From Pseudomonas graminis (GTDB lineage Bacteria; Pseudomonadota; Gammaproteobacteria; Pseudomonadales; Pseudomonadaceae): a stretch of 64,000 bases of DNA. The translations under genes were made by a program, and so were the position numbers. The first letter of the stretch is position 1. Every line of letters begins with the position of its first letter. The stretch is from NCBI RefSeq assembly GCF_900111735.1, contig NZ_FOHW01000001.1:325108-389107 (forward strand), read 5' to 3'. The notes below the pieces were generated by a model that saw only the letters and a program-made list of their open reading frames with translations, was not told where the DNA came from and ran no database searches. Positions 52,301 to 61,130 of this stretch are shown piece by piece.

Positions 52301-54548
52301 CCAGTTGCTTGAGCACTTCGACCTTCGAGGTCTTGCTGGAATGCAGCTCCAGGCAGAACTCGCCGAGGCCCTGTTCGGCCAGGCGACGAAACACCACGTC
52401 CAGGGCCGCGCGTTTCTCTGCCACGAACAGCACGCGGCGACCGAGGGCCAGGTTGTGGGCAATCATGTTGGCGATGGTCTGCGATTTGCCTGTGCCGGGC
52501 GGGCCGTCCATGACGAAGCTGTGGGTGTTGGCCGAGGCCACGACCGCTGCCAATTGCGAAGAATCGGCCGGCAAAGGTGCGAACAGCTGAGCCGGCGTGA
52601 CGGTCGCATCCAGACGCTCGGGTCGGGGGAAGTCGGCGGAACCGGAAAAACCCTCACCCGCTGCGTCAGGGTCCAGCAGATGCTGAACCAAGGGGCTTTG
52701 CAGCAGCTGGGCCGCGTTGGCATTCAGGTCTTTCCACATCAGGTATTTGGCAAACGAAAACGTGCCCAGCACCAGCTCGGTGCTCACCTCGAACCCGGGT
52801 ACATCGCGCACCGCCCGCCGTACCCTGTCCCAGATGCCGGCCACATCGATGCCGCTTTCATCGCCGGGCAGCTCACCGTCAAGGCCGGGAATCACCAGCT
52901 CGAAATCATGGCGCAGCAGCTCAAGCAAGGTCAGGTTGAAACGCGGCTCTTCATCTAGCAGGCTCAAGGTGACCCCGGACAAGGCGCTTTTACGCTCGAG
53001 TTTCACCGGCAACAAAATCAGCGGGGCGGAATAGGTTTTCGGGTCGTCGGCGCTTTTCTTCCACTTCAGGAAGCCGATCGCCAGGAACAGTGTGTTGGCA
53101 CCGCCCTCCTCCAGATCGCTGCGAGCCTTGCGGAACAGGTCGATCAGCGTGGCTTCCAGCTTGACCTTCTCCAGACTGGCCAGGACTTCGCCACGTGCCA
53201 GGGCCTGACGGGCCACTTCGTCGACCAGGCTTTCGTTGTTCTGCTGTTCATACAAGGCCTCATCACGGCCGCTGCTTTTCAAATCGGGGACGGCCACCAC
53301 GCGGATGCGCTGGCCGCTGGAGAGCAGGTCTTCAAGGGCCGCAGGGTCGGGGCACAGCAGGCGAACACCTTTGGCGCTGTCCGGCAGATGCAGCAGACGA
53401 TTGCGGGTGGTCAAATCGAGCAGTTTGCGTTGCCACAGGGTGAGTTTTCCGGCCGGGCCCGAGTCGTCTTCGTTGATCTCGACATCGAACCCCGGCAGCG
53501 ACGGCGCTTCTTCCAGCCCCTCAATCACCGGCGGTGCATCGTCGGCGCCATCGACCGGGACGGCTGACACCAGCGCCATCGGGCGAATCTTCTGCATCCG
53601 GGCGCGATGCACGTCGATGGCCATGATGAACTGCTCATCGTCCAGCTCACGTTCGGCGGCGGCCACCGCCCGGGAAAAACTCGGCGCAGGCGCCTGGGTC
53701 GCGAGGGTCGTCTCGAACACCAGCATTTCTTTCAAATCGAGACGCTTGCGCACGGCCGACGCTTCATCGGTGAGCAACTGGGAAAATTCCTGCGGCTGCA
53801 ACCAGACGCCGGCGAACGCGTGCCCCTTGGTCATGACCAACAGCGCATTCAACCCGGCCTGCTCCAGCGCGGCCGCGAATAGCAACGCGGTGTCGAGGCA
53901 CGTCGCCACACCGTTTTCCAGCACCACACTCGGCGGTCGGATTTTCTGGCCCTGCTGCTCGAAACTGGCGGGCGGCAACGCATAGCTCAGCTGGAAGCTG
54001 CACACCCCCGACCAGATGGCAGAGGCCAGTTCCCAGGTGCGGGTGCGGGATTTGCTTTCGTAGCCGTCGATGCCGTCTTTCTTGCCGGCACGGCGCAAGA
54101 CCTGCGAGGCGGCTTTGAGCACCCGGTCCACCGCAGGGTCGTTGGGCATGCAGAACGCGGCGAGCAGTTCCGGCATCGCGCTCAACCCGCCCCATTCGGT
54201 GCGGGCGAGCAATTCGGTGGGGAAACGCTGTTCGACAAGCAGCGTCTCGCCTTGGGACACGCGCATCACCACGTCGGCGTTGAGGCTTTCCGTCAGGCCG
54301 GACAGGTAACCGGCGTTCAGCTTGATGTCGCGGTCAGAAATGCTGAGGCGATCACCGGGATGGATACGGTCAATGTTCCAGCTTCGGCTTTCAACGAAGT
54401 CCGGGTCGGTGCTTAAGGTCAGTACCAGGTTTTCGAGGGTGGTTTCTTCCTGGTTCCAGAGGCTCAATTCACGCACGAGGGGAACGGCATTCTGGTGGGA
54501 GGCGAAGCCGATCTTGCGGGCGATCAGCGCTTCAATCTTGATGTTCAT
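49323..54548 (-). CDS. hhe: DUF4011 / SF1 helicase / Vsr-like nuclease protein (Hhe-type defence)
   Basis: 1741 residues. Domains in order: an N-terminal beta region; a transglutaminase-like segment with C217 (GVATCLDTALLFAAALEQAG), H243 (KGHAFAGVWL) and possible E279; the DUF4011 region starting GKLTLWQRKLLDLTTRNRLL; an SF1 helicase with Walker A DGPPGTGKSQTIANM near 679, Walker B LVIFDEASQIAPW near 1312 and motif VI AITRSRREMLVF; and a C-terminal nuclease of the MTES_1575/DUF559-Vsr kind (SPFEEAVAQGLRRLGWQV, RIDLGIVHPDRPGDYLAGVE, ECDGATYH). This is the layout described for the Hhe anti-phage system. It stands alone. Phage defence is inferred from the family. Confidence 0.82.
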   Translation of the reverse strand: MNIKIEALIARKIGFASHQNAVPLVRELSLWNQEETTLENLVLTLSTDPDFVESRSWNIDRIHPGDRLSISDRDIKLNAGYLSGLTESLNADVVMRVSQGETLLVEQRFPTELLARTEWGGLSAMPELLAAFCMPNDPAVDRVLKAASQVLRRAGKKDGIDGYESKSRTRTWELASAIWSGVCSFQLSYALPPASFEQQGQKIRPPSVVLENGVATCLDTALLFAAALEQAGLNALLVMTKGHAFAGVWLQPQEFSQLLTDEASAVRKRLDLKEMLVFETTLATQAPAPSFSRAVAAAERELDDEQFIMAIDVHRARMQKIRPMALVSAVPVDGADDAPPVIEGLEEAPSLPGFDVEINEDDSGPAGKLTLWQRKLLDLTTRNRLLHLPDSAKGVRLLCPDPAALEDLLSSGQRIRVVAVPDLKSSGRDEALYEQQNNESLVDEVARQALARGEVLASLEKVKLEATLIDLFRKARSDLEEGGANTLFLAIGFLKWKKSADDPKTYSAPLILLPVKLERKSALSGVTLSLLDEEPRFNLTLLELLRHDFELVIPGLDGELPGDESGIDVAGIWDRVRRAVRDVPGFEVSTELVLGTFSFAKYLMWKDLNANAAQLLQSPLVQHLLDPDAAGEGFSGSADFPRPERLDATVTPAQLFAPLPADSSQLAAVVASANTHSFVMDGPPGTGKSQTIANMIAHNLALGRRVLFVAEKRAALDVVFRRLAEQGLGEFCLELHSSKTSKVEVLKQLDRAWDVSEALSAEEWEREAARLQTLRSRLNQLVEVLHRRWDNGLTLHQSIGRVVRDHSPQTPRLGWETGTEHDGAEYAGLLDLARRLGLNGIAARDLSGNFGALAQTQWSNAWQAQIAGAAREVPQALDDLNAASERLLALTHVPLPVAEVKEVRQLHDLAALILESHGLNLSFAFAPDAAARIEAARRSCQLLESYRELEETLSLDYADEACRRVPVAQMRNEWHEAEGKFWFLGTLAQKKVAKKLASLGGAAGLPDTVGDLAIFERLHAQLLEMDALASDMQSIPGWQGLKSDPVRTLQAVTLAEHLRKTLIGLAESPEHLVALRGAVARLVIEANDMLAPNGQLATVVSTLQQALSRAEAAVRVFAGLACTSTDMSLSVATLRETSLSIQQQEEQLKAWCDWCRVREQASEAGLATLARALETGSLLPSATEETFVTAYAHWFATQGIDGEPLLRNFVAAEHMSDIGTFVRLDDELAKLTVRYIRAKLCGLIPSKNDIPKSSGFAILKHELQKSRRHKPVRQLAIEMGDALNCLAPCMLMSPLSIAQFLPADQPPFDLVIFDEASQIAPWDAIGSIARGRQVIIAGDPRQMPPTNFFSRGPNAGDDDTAEDMESILDECLGAGVPSHSLSWHYRSRHESLIAFSNHRYYDSNLITFPAAETRASAVEWRKVEGVYAKGKGRYNQAEAQAIVDETVKRLTDPAFVAAGYSIGIITLNSDQQKLINDLLDAARKQYPQIEPFFQDTQTEPVVVKNLETVQGDERDLIMLGTGYGPTEPGAPVMSMNFGPLNKDGGWRRLNVAITRSRREMLVFTSFDPSMIDLNRTNARAVRDLKHFIEFAQRGPKALAEAVQGSVGGYDSPFEEAVAQGLRRLGWQVVPQIGVSRFRIDLGIVHPDRPGDYLAGVECDGATYHSAATARDRDKVRGAILSGLGWNLLRLWSTDWWVDKQGALQKLHVALNDLLDQSRMGGPDERVDEAVAAPAVADKDPV

Positions 54549-54720
54549 TCACGGGATCCTGAAGCTACGAGCGCGGGCCTCCTGTAGAGGCCGCCAAATG
54601 GCGCCTATAGTCCATGAGTAATCGATGGATGTGAATGTGTTTATCGGTCAATCAGCCAGCCGGGCACTTTGCAGGGACGCCAGCGCAGCGGTCCCCCCAC
54701 TGACAGCCTGCGCAAGCGCC

Positions 54721-55914
54721 TCACTGCCTGCGAGTGCCTTTTCCCCCTGCACGGGAGATGTCCCCCCAGCGGCGCACCAGGTAGTTGTGTTCATCCATGA
54801 CGGCATTCCACACCGCGATGTGGCCCATGCGCTGCTCGTAGGAGCCGCCATCGCGCACCTCGCCAATGTCGATCAGCGGCAAGCCGTCGCTGCCCATCAG
54901 TTGTTCACGGGCGGGCAACCCGGCGTACCAGTAATCCCACTCGGCCGCACTCAGGTGTTCGCGGCTGCGGGCCGGATTGCCGATGTAATAGCCCTGGCGG
55001 GCCATGACTGCCCCGGGCCAGCCGGACAGCCACCAGTTCAAATACGCGTAGGCCGCATCGAGTACCGCGCCCTTGGCGTGGCGTGACAGGGACAAGCCGC
55101 CGAACCAGCCGCGATAGCCCTCACGCGGAACGGCAACGCGGTATTTCACGCCGGCGCGATGCAGGCGCACCAGAGTCGGCGACCACAAGCTCTGGATGTC
55201 GATCGTCGGGTGCAGCATCAGCTCCGCCGCTTCTTCATCGTCAGACCAGAACGCGCCGAACATGCCCTGCCCCTGCTTGCGTACGAGGATGTTGGCCAGC
55301 ACGTCGATCTCTTCGATGCTCAGGTTGCCAATGTCGCGGAACTGCGCCAGCCCCGCGCCTTGCACAGCGAGCGCGGCGTCCAGGGCACCAATTGCCGCGT
55401 CACTTTGCAATGCCACCCGCCCGCACCAGGCCGGATCGACCAGCCAGCCCCAGCTCTCGTCCGCCGAACTGAAGCCGGCGGGTAGGCGCTCGGGGCGATA
55501 GGCGAAGCTGTCGGCGTTGTGGGTCAGTGGCAACATGCTGATTCGTTCGCTCACCGCGCTGCCAAGGCTGCCGTCGTGCTGCACAAACAGACGCTCGCTG
55601 GGCACGCTGCCGCTGCCGAGCCGGTCACTGGCCGACAGCCTGCCGCGTTTGGGCAGGTCGTTGATTTCGTGCCACAGGGCGACACGGCGCGTGTCGATGG
55701 GTTGAATGGCGCGGGCGGGCCAGACGAAATCGACGTTGTGGAACCACTGGTCATAGAGATCGTAACTGTCGGGCTGCATGACCGCGATGCGCTGGGCGGT
55801 CTGCACGTCGTGCACCTGATAGACCAGCTTGATGCCCAGGTCTTCTTCGGCGCGAACCCGCAGGGATTCAAGCAGCGTCACCGAAGTGCCCAGCACCCTT
55901 AGCGTCACCGTCAT
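54721..55914 (-). CDS. PotD/FbpA-like solute-binding protein without signal peptide
   Basis: 397 residues from ATG 55914, overlapping the CobW gene by 4 bases. It starts directly with MTVTLRVLGTSVTLLESLRV and a binding-protein-like fold follows (SYDLYDQWFHNVDFVWPARA, LPLTHNADSFAYRPE, YAYLNWWLSGWPGAVMARQG). No Sec or Tat signal is visible and no permease or ATPase gene accompanies it. Hence either a cytoplasmic sensor of the substrate or a receptor whose leader is missing. It is the last gene of the eight-gene minus-strand operon. Confidence 0.72.
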   Translation of the reverse strand: MTVTLRVLGTSVTLLESLRVRAEEDLGIKLVYQVHDVQTAQRIAVMQPDSYDLYDQWFHNVDFVWPARAIQPIDTRRVALWHEINDLPKRGRLSASDRLGSGSVPSERLFVQHDGSLGSAVSERISMLPLTHNADSFAYRPERLPAGFSSADESWGWLVDPAWCGRVALQSDAAIGALDAALAVQGAGLAQFRDIGNLSIEEIDVLANILVRKQGQGMFGAFWSDDEEAAELMLHPTIDIQSLWSPTLVRLHRAGVKYRVAVPREGYRGWFGGLSLSRHAKGAVLDAAYAYLNWWLSGWPGAVMARQGYYIGNPARSREHLSAAEWDYWYAGLPAREQLMGSDGLPLIDIGEVRDGGSYEQRMGHIAVWNAVMDEHNYLVRRWGDISRAGGKGTRRQ

Positions 55915-56915
55915 GCCAGCGCTTCCCGGGGTGCCGGCGCCAGGCGCTCGCTGAACACCTCGAACGAGCGGCGCAGCAGCGCGGTGTCCAGCCCGCGCAC
56001 GATAAACACCAGCCGCGAACGATGGTCGCCGCCGGGCCATTGCGGCAGGTGCACCGGCGCGTGCAGGCAATGCTGCACGCCATGAATGACGACGGGGGCG
56101 TGGCTGTTGTTCACGTTGAGCAGTCCTTTGACGCGCAGGATTCGTTCGCCGTGGCATCTTAGCAGCATGGACAGCCAGACCCCGAAAGCGACCCAGTCCA
56201 GCGGGCGTTCAAAGGTCAGGCAGCAAACCTGCGCTTCACCGTGGCGCGCGGGCGTCGAGCGCACGCCCATCAATTGCCAGCGCGCGACCTCCTGGGCGGG
56301 ATCACTGCTGTGCAGCCCGTCACCGAGCAACAGTTGATCGCCGCTCTGAATGGAATCCGTGGTCAGCACCGGCGCAGGATTGATCGAGTGCAGACGCAGT
56401 TGCAGCGTGCGCAGTGCATCTTCATCGGCGAGGTCGGTCTTGCTGATCAGCAGCCGGTCGGCGGCGGCGACCTGGGCCATCCATTCCGGGTGCAGGCGCT
56501 CCTGCAGCGCGGCATGGCTGGCATCGACCACGGTGACGACCAACCCGATATGCACCCGGCCCCGCAGATGAGGATCATTGTTGATGGTCGCCAGAATGGG
56601 CGCAGGATCGGCCAGGCCAGTGGTCTCCAGCAGGATGCGTCGGAAGGCCGGCACTTCGCCTCGGGCGCGGCGCTGGAGCAAATCGCTCAACGCGTCGCGC
56701 AATTCGCCGCGAATCGAGCAACAGACGCAGCCGCTGGGTAGCAGGATGGTGTCCGGCGCGACCTCTTCCACCAGCAGGTGATCGATGCCGACGTCGCCGA
56801 ATTCATTGATCAGCAGCGCCGTGTCGCCGAGGGTTTCGCCCTGCAGCAGGCGCTTGAGCAAGGTGGTCTTGCCGCTGCCGAGAAAGCCGGTGATGACATT
56901 CAGCGCGATGCTCAT
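55911..56915 (-). CDS. CobW/YjiA-family GTP-dependent metallochaperone
   Basis: 334 residues. Walker A GFLGSGKTTLLKRLL, metal motif GCVCCSIRG (CxCC) near 63-70, ETTGLADP Walker B-like part, and SKTDLAD in the guanine-specificity position. COG0523 proteins hand zinc, cobalt or iron to client enzymes under limitation. Overlaps its neighbours on both sides by 4 bases. In this operon it may metallate the imide hydrolase or another encoded enzyme; no zinc-dependent regulation is visible. Confidence 0.9.
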   Translation of the reverse strand: MSIALNVITGFLGSGKTTLLKRLLQGETLGDTALLINEFGDVGIDHLLVEEVAPDTILLPSGCVCCSIRGELRDALSDLLQRRARGEVPAFRRILLETTGLADPAPILATINNDPHLRGRVHIGLVVTVVDASHAALQERLHPEWMAQVAAADRLLISKTDLADEDALRTLQLRLHSINPAPVLTTDSIQSGDQLLLGDGLHSSDPAQEVARWQLMGVRSTPARHGEAQVCCLTFERPLDWVAFGVWLSMLLRCHGERILRVKGLLNVNNSHAPVVIHGVQHCLHAPVHLPQWPGGDHRSRLVFIVRGLDTALLRRSFEVFSERLAPAPREALA

Positions 56916-57217
56916 GGGTGCTGCTCCAGGTGGTCCAGCAGTCGTTCATCGAGGGGGTCCAGCGGACGCCCGATCAACTGCTCGGCCCGTTGCCAGAGTT
57001 GGTCGAGACCGCTCGCCAGTTCCTGCTTGCCAGTGGCGCCGAGCAGCAGGTAGGAGACGCCCTGGAAGTCTTCGACCTTCAAACGAAACGGCGCCACCAC
57101 CTTGTTGATGGCAGCAATCCGGCGCAGGCGTTCGCGGCGCCGGGGCAGTTCGTCACCCAGCGGATCGCTCCAGTGCACGTCTTCGCCCAGCAAGCCGCAG
57201 AGTCCACACATGGTCAT
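56912..57217 (-). CDS. small CGLCG-motif protein linked to CobW
   Basis: 101 residues; a second ATG two codons later has better spacing from AGGAG. It begins MTMCGLCGLLGEDVHWSD, so two cysteines in CGLCG plus a nearby His could bind a metal. The remainder is helical (RRRERLRRIAAINKVVAPFR, LEDFQGVSYLLLGATGK-like). Its TGA overlaps the CobW start, which strongly suggests a functional pair. No characterised homologue comes to mind. Confidence 0.7.
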   Translation of the reverse strand: MTMCGLCGLLGEDVHWSDPLGDELPRRRERLRRIAAINKVVAPFRLKVEDFQGVSYLLLGATGKQELASGLDQLWQRAEQLIGRPLDPLDERLLDHLEQHP

Positions 57218-57275
57218 TCGCTCCTGCTTTATTGGGTGATGAGCTATTCGCGGCTATGTTCTTTGTGCTTGGGCA

Positions 57276-58022
57276 TCAAGGCATCACATCGCCGGAATTG
57301 GGCCCCAGGGTCTGGCCGACGAACAGATTGCCGCCGGGCTCGCTGGCCAGCAGCACGGCGACGGGCGCCACTTCTTGCGCCAGACCAAAGCGGCCCAGGG
57401 GCAGCTCCGCCGCTTTGGCGGTCTTCCACGCGCTGCTGATCCCGGCCACCAGCGGCGTTTCGATCGGCCCCGGCGCAATGGCGTTGACCAGCACGTTGTC
57501 CTTGGCCACTTCCAGGGCGAGGGATTTCGTAAAGCCGATCACTCCGGCCTTGGCCGCCGCGTAATGGGTCAGCTCGGCGCCGCCCTTGATGCCCAACTGC
57601 GACGCGACGTTGATGATGCGTCCCCAGCGCTGCGCAAGCATGTGCGGCAAGGCGCGCTGACTGGCGATGAACACGCTGGTCAGGTCGACGCGCAGCATGT
57701 CGTTCCACATCTCCAGGGTCAGATCGACACAGCGGGCCTGGGTCAGCATGCCGGCGTTGTTGACCAGAATATCGATGCCGCCAAAGTGCTGAACGCAGGC
57801 ATCGACCCCGGCCTGCGCGCCCTCGACCGTGCCGACATCGGCCACGCTTTCGACCACTTCGACGCCCAGTTCGCGGCAGTGCTGGGCGGTGTTGGCCAGG
57901 GTAACGGCGTCGCGATCGGCCAGGACCAGCCGCGCGCCCTGCTCGGCATAGGCCCGCGCAATGGCGGCGCCGATGCCGCTGCCTGCGCCGGTAATCACCG
58001 CGCGTTTGTTGACCAGTTGCAT
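57276..58022 (-). CDS. SDR-family oxidoreductase
   Basis: 248 residues. TGAGSGIG at residues 11-18, NNAG (LVNNAGMLTQ), catalytic Ser in NVASQLG, YAAAK with Tyr and Lys, and a C-terminal PNSGDVMP end in place of the usual GGxxM. NAD(P)-dependent alcohol or ketone conversion. One of two SDR genes in the operon; only about 60 bases from the next one. Substrate probably derives from the operon's pathway, unproven. Confidence 0.88.
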   Translation of the reverse strand: MQLVNKRAVITGAGSGIGAAIARAYAEQGARLVLADRDAVTLANTAQHCRELGVEVVESVADVGTVEGAQAGVDACVQHFGGIDILVNNAGMLTQARCVDLTLEMWNDMLRVDLTSVFIASQRALPHMLAQRWGRIINVASQLGIKGGAELTHYAAAKAGVIGFTKSLALEVAKDNVLVNAIAPGPIETPLVAGISSAWKTAKAAELPLGRFGLAQEVAPVAVLLASEPGGNLFVGQTLGPNSGDVMP

Positions 58023-58082
58023 GGTGTTTCCTCTTTCAGTCTGCGGCTTGTGGCGTAATCAATAGCGGATCGGCGTTGCGCC

Positions 58083-58844
58083 TTACTCCGGCCAACGCAC
58101 GGTCAGGCCGCCATCGATGACGATGCTTTGTCCGGTGAGATAACTGGATTCGTCGCTGCACAGGAATCGCACCAGGGACGCGACCTCATCGGCCCGACCG
58201 ACACGGCCCAACGGGATGGCATGGGCCGCTTTGGCGAGGCCCTCCGGCCCGAGCGAGTTCTTGCTGTCCAGCGATTGCGGTGTCTCGATCAAACCCGGAA
58301 TCACCGCGTTGCAGCGAATCCCCCGGGGCGCCAGTTCCACCGCCAGCGAGCGGCACAACCCTGGCACACCGGCTTTGGCAGCGGCGTAGTGCGAGTGGTC
58401 CTGCCAGCCATAGACGCCCCCGGCAATCGACGAAATCGCCACCATGGAGCCGCCCTCGCCCATGTGCCGGGCCGCCGCGCGAAAAGTGCGCATCACACCG
58501 GTGAGATCGACATCGAGCATCTCGTTCCAGCGTTCGTCGGTCATCTCCAGCAACGGCGCGCGGCGCAGCAGGCCGGCATTGGCGACCGCGTAATCGATCC
58601 GGCCAAAGCGGCTGATCGCCTGCTCGGCCAGTGCGTCCACCGAGGCGGTCTGAGTAACGTCTAGCTCGGCCATCAGGCATTCGCCGCCGGCGTCGGCGAC
58701 CAACCGCGCCGTGATCTCGGGGTCATGGGGGTCGGCCGGGTAATAGCCGCCCACCACCGCAACGCCCTTGTGCGCGAACGCCACCGCCAAGGCCTGGCCG
58801 ATCCCGCTGGCGGCCCCGGTAATCAACGCTACTCTGCGAGTCAT
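58083..58844 (-). CDS. SDR-family oxidoreductase
   Basis: 253 residues from ATG 58844. TGAASGIG near the N terminus, VANAG, catalytic SSIAGG, YAAAK, and the usual ending [12 protein letters not shown]. It resembles 3-oxoacyl-ACP reductase-type dehydrogenases. Separated from the MFS gene by 10 bases, so co-transcribed. Substrate unknown. Confidence 0.88.
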   Translation of the reverse strand: MTRRVALITGAASGIGQALAVAFAHKGVAVVGGYYPADPHDPEITARLVADAGGECLMAELDVTQTASVDALAEQAISRFGRIDYAVANAGLLRRAPLLEMTDERWNEMLDVDLTGVMRTFRAAARHMGEGGSMVAISSIAGGVYGWQDHSHYAAAKAGVPGLCRSLAVELAPRGIRCNAVIPGLIETPQSLDSKNSLGPEGLAKAAHAIPLGRVGRADEVASLVRFLCSDESSYLTGQSIVIDGGLTVRWPE

Positions 58845-58854
58845 GTTCAGTTCC

Positions 58855-60195
58855 TTATTGGACGGTTTCAGGCCGCACGTGGCGGGCGGCAAACATCAAT
58901 ACCCCGGACAAAAAGCACGGCACGGCACCGAAATACAGCGCCGAGGTCTGCCAGTCGCCCCCGGCGCTCAGCACCGATGTCGCACCAAACCCTGCGACCA
59001 CCGCGCCGAGCGGGCCCATCGCGTGGATGATCGCGCCGCCGGTGGCGCGGATGCTGGTCGGGAAGCTCTCGCTGATGAAAAACAGGGCGGCGGAATACGG
59101 ACCGATCAGGAAGAACAGCCCCAGGCTGTACAGGCCGACCACCGTAGGCATGTTGCTGGGGGCGAACAGCATGCCGGCGAAGGACAGGCCGCCGAGCATC
59201 CAGCCCAGGCCGATGACGTTGCGTCGACCGATCTTGTCGCCCATCCAGCCGTGGCTCAGGTAACCGCAGTAGCCCACCAGGTTAGACAGCACCAGAATAA
59301 TCAGCGAGTTCTCGAACGAGAGGTGGTGCACGCTGACGATCACGGACGTGCCCAGCACGCTGAACACCTGAATCGCCGCCCAGTTGAGCAGGATCGCTGC
59401 GCCTATCACCAGGGTGGCGCGTCGCGAGGTGCCCCGGAACGCTGCACCGAAGCCGGCCGTGCGATGTTCTTCGTAATCCACCCCGTAGGTCATCGCCACC
59501 TGTTTGGCCTGTTCAGCGTCGCCGGCCTTGCGCAACTGGGTGATGCGCTGGTGAATCTGAAACTGCGGGCTCTCCTTGAGCTTGCGCGCCATGAACGCAA
59601 TCACCAGCGCCGGGATCGCGGCAAACACGAAGCAGCCCTGCCAGCCGATGATCGGCAGCAGCACCGCGGTCAGTCCGGCGGCGATCAGCGCGCCGACCGG
59701 CCAGCCGCCCTGCACCAGGCTGTAGATGAAGCCACGACGCTTTGCCAGGCGCGGATCTTCGGAGGCCGCATAGATTTCGCTGAGGTAAGTGGCGTTAACG
59801 GTTTCTTCGGCGTAGCCCAGCCCGCTCAGGGAGCGGATCAGGATCAGCGGCGACTTGCCCCATGATCCGCCCAGCGCCGTCAGCGCCGAGCAGATCGCGG
59901 AACCGGTGACCGTAAAAATGATGCCCATGCGTCGACCGAGGCGATCCACCAGCGGCCCGATGGCCAGCGCGATGACCGCCGTACCCACCGCGGCCCAGGT
60001 GGCGATTTCCGCCTGTTCCGCTTCGCCCCACTGAAAGTGCCGGCCGATTTCCGGCAGCAAGGTGCCGAACAGGATGAAGTCGTACACCGCGAAGACCCAC
60101 GCGAAGAACGCGATCCAGGTGGCGTAGCGCACTTGTTCGGAAGTCAGTTGCTGGGGTTTCCAGCCGGTCAGATCAAGCTTGTTATAAATGGACAT
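58855..60195 (-). CDS. MFS metabolite:H+ symporter
   Basis: 446 residues, twelve membrane segments. Motif A regions [19 protein letters not shown] and [19 protein letters not shown] are both conserved, and [20 protein letters not shown] is characteristic of the metabolite symporter branch. It probably imports the substrate that the imidase and amidase degrade. It sits between their genes and the two dehydrogenases. Confidence 0.88.
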   Translation of the reverse strand: MSIYNKLDLTGWKPQQLTSEQVRYATWIAFFAWVFAVYDFILFGTLLPEIGRHFQWGEAEQAEIATWAAVGTAVIALAIGPLVDRLGRRMGIIFTVTGSAICSALTALGGSWGKSPLILIRSLSGLGYAEETVNATYLSEIYAASEDPRLAKRRGFIYSLVQGGWPVGALIAAGLTAVLLPIIGWQGCFVFAAIPALVIAFMARKLKESPQFQIHQRITQLRKAGDAEQAKQVAMTYGVDYEEHRTAGFGAAFRGTSRRATLVIGAAILLNWAAIQVFSVLGTSVIVSVHHLSFENSLIILVLSNLVGYCGYLSHGWMGDKIGRRNVIGLGWMLGGLSFAGMLFAPSNMPTVVGLYSLGLFFLIGPYSAALFFISESFPTSIRATGGAIIHAMGPLGAVVAGFGATSVLSAGGDWQTSALYFGAVPCFLSGVLMFAARHVRPETVQ

Positions 60196-60222
60196 GGGTC
60201 ACGCCTCGGAATGAAGGGGCAA

Positions 60223-61107
60223 TCAGCTGTGGCGAGGATTACGGCGGACGAAGTCATCGGCGATTTCGTCGAACGTGACGAACTTGACGCCGGCGTGGCT
60301 CTGGATGTGCTCGATCAATCGCTCCAGCATCAGCAGTACTTGCGGGCGACCGGAGACGTCCGGATGGATGGTCATGGTGAACACGGCGTGCTCGTGCTCG
60401 CGGTAGACCCAGTCGAACTGATCGCGCCACATCTCTTCCAGATGACGCGGGTTGACGAAGCCGTGGCTGTTGGGCGCCTTTTTGATGAACATCATCGGCG
60501 GCAGGTCATCGAGGTACCAGTTGGCCGGAATTTCCACCAGATCGGTTTCCTGCCCCCGCACCAGCGGTTTCATCCAGGTGTCGGGGTGCTGGGTGTAATC
60601 GATCTTGGTCCAGCTGTCCCCCACGCGCACGTAGTAAGGATGGAAGTCGTTGTGCATCAGGCTGTGGTCGTACTTGATGCCCTTCTTGAGCAGCAACTCG
60701 TTGGTGACCTTGCTGAACTCCCACCAAGGTGCGACGTAGCCGGTCGGGCGTTTGCCGGTCATCCGGGTGATCAGCTCGATGGACTTGTCGAGGACGATTT
60801 CTTCCTGCTCGGGGGTCATGGCGATGGGGTTTTCGTGGCTGTAGCCGTGCACCCCGATCTCGTGACCGGCGTCGAACACGGCCTTCATCTGCTCGGGAAA
60901 CGTCTCCATCGAGTGACCGGGCACGAACCAGGTGGTGCGCAGGCCGTAGCGCTCGAACAGCTTGAGCAGGCGCGGCGCCCCGATTTCGCCCGCGAACAGG
61001 CCCCGGGAAATATCGTCAGGTGAATCCTCGCCACCGTATGAACCCAACCAGCCTGCCACGGCGTCTACGTCGACACCGAAGGCGCACAGAATTTCTTTAG
61101 CCATCAT
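60223..61107 (-). CDS. cyclic imide hydrolase-like polysaccharide-deacetylase family enzyme
   Basis: 294 residues; two ATG codons lie in tandem (61107 and 61104) after GGAG. The fold is the NodB/PuuE type. From memory it closely resembles imidases such as that of Pseudomonas putida YZ-26: [59 protein letters not shown], and [20 protein letters not shown]. Those enzymes hydrolyse cyclic imides (for example succinimide, maleimide) to half-amides. Less likely is a PuuE-like allantoinase role. The amidase gene directly upstream supports the imide assignment. Confidence 0.82.
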   Translation of the reverse strand: MMAKEILCAFGVDVDAVAGWLGSYGGEDSPDDISRGLFAGEIGAPRLLKLFERYGLRTTWFVPGHSMETFPEQMKAVFDAGHEIGVHGYSHENPIAMTPEQEEIVLDKSIELITRMTGKRPTGYVAPWWEFSKVTNELLLKKGIKYDHSLMHNDFHPYYVRVGDSWTKIDYTQHPDTWMKPLVRGQETDLVEIPANWYLDDLPPMMFIKKAPNSHGFVNPRHLEEMWRDQFDWVYREHEHAVFTMTIHPDVSGRPQVLLMLERLIEHIQSHAGVKFVTFDEIADDFVRRNPRHS

Positions 61108-61130
61108 CGTTCTCCAGCGGAGTTATCGGA

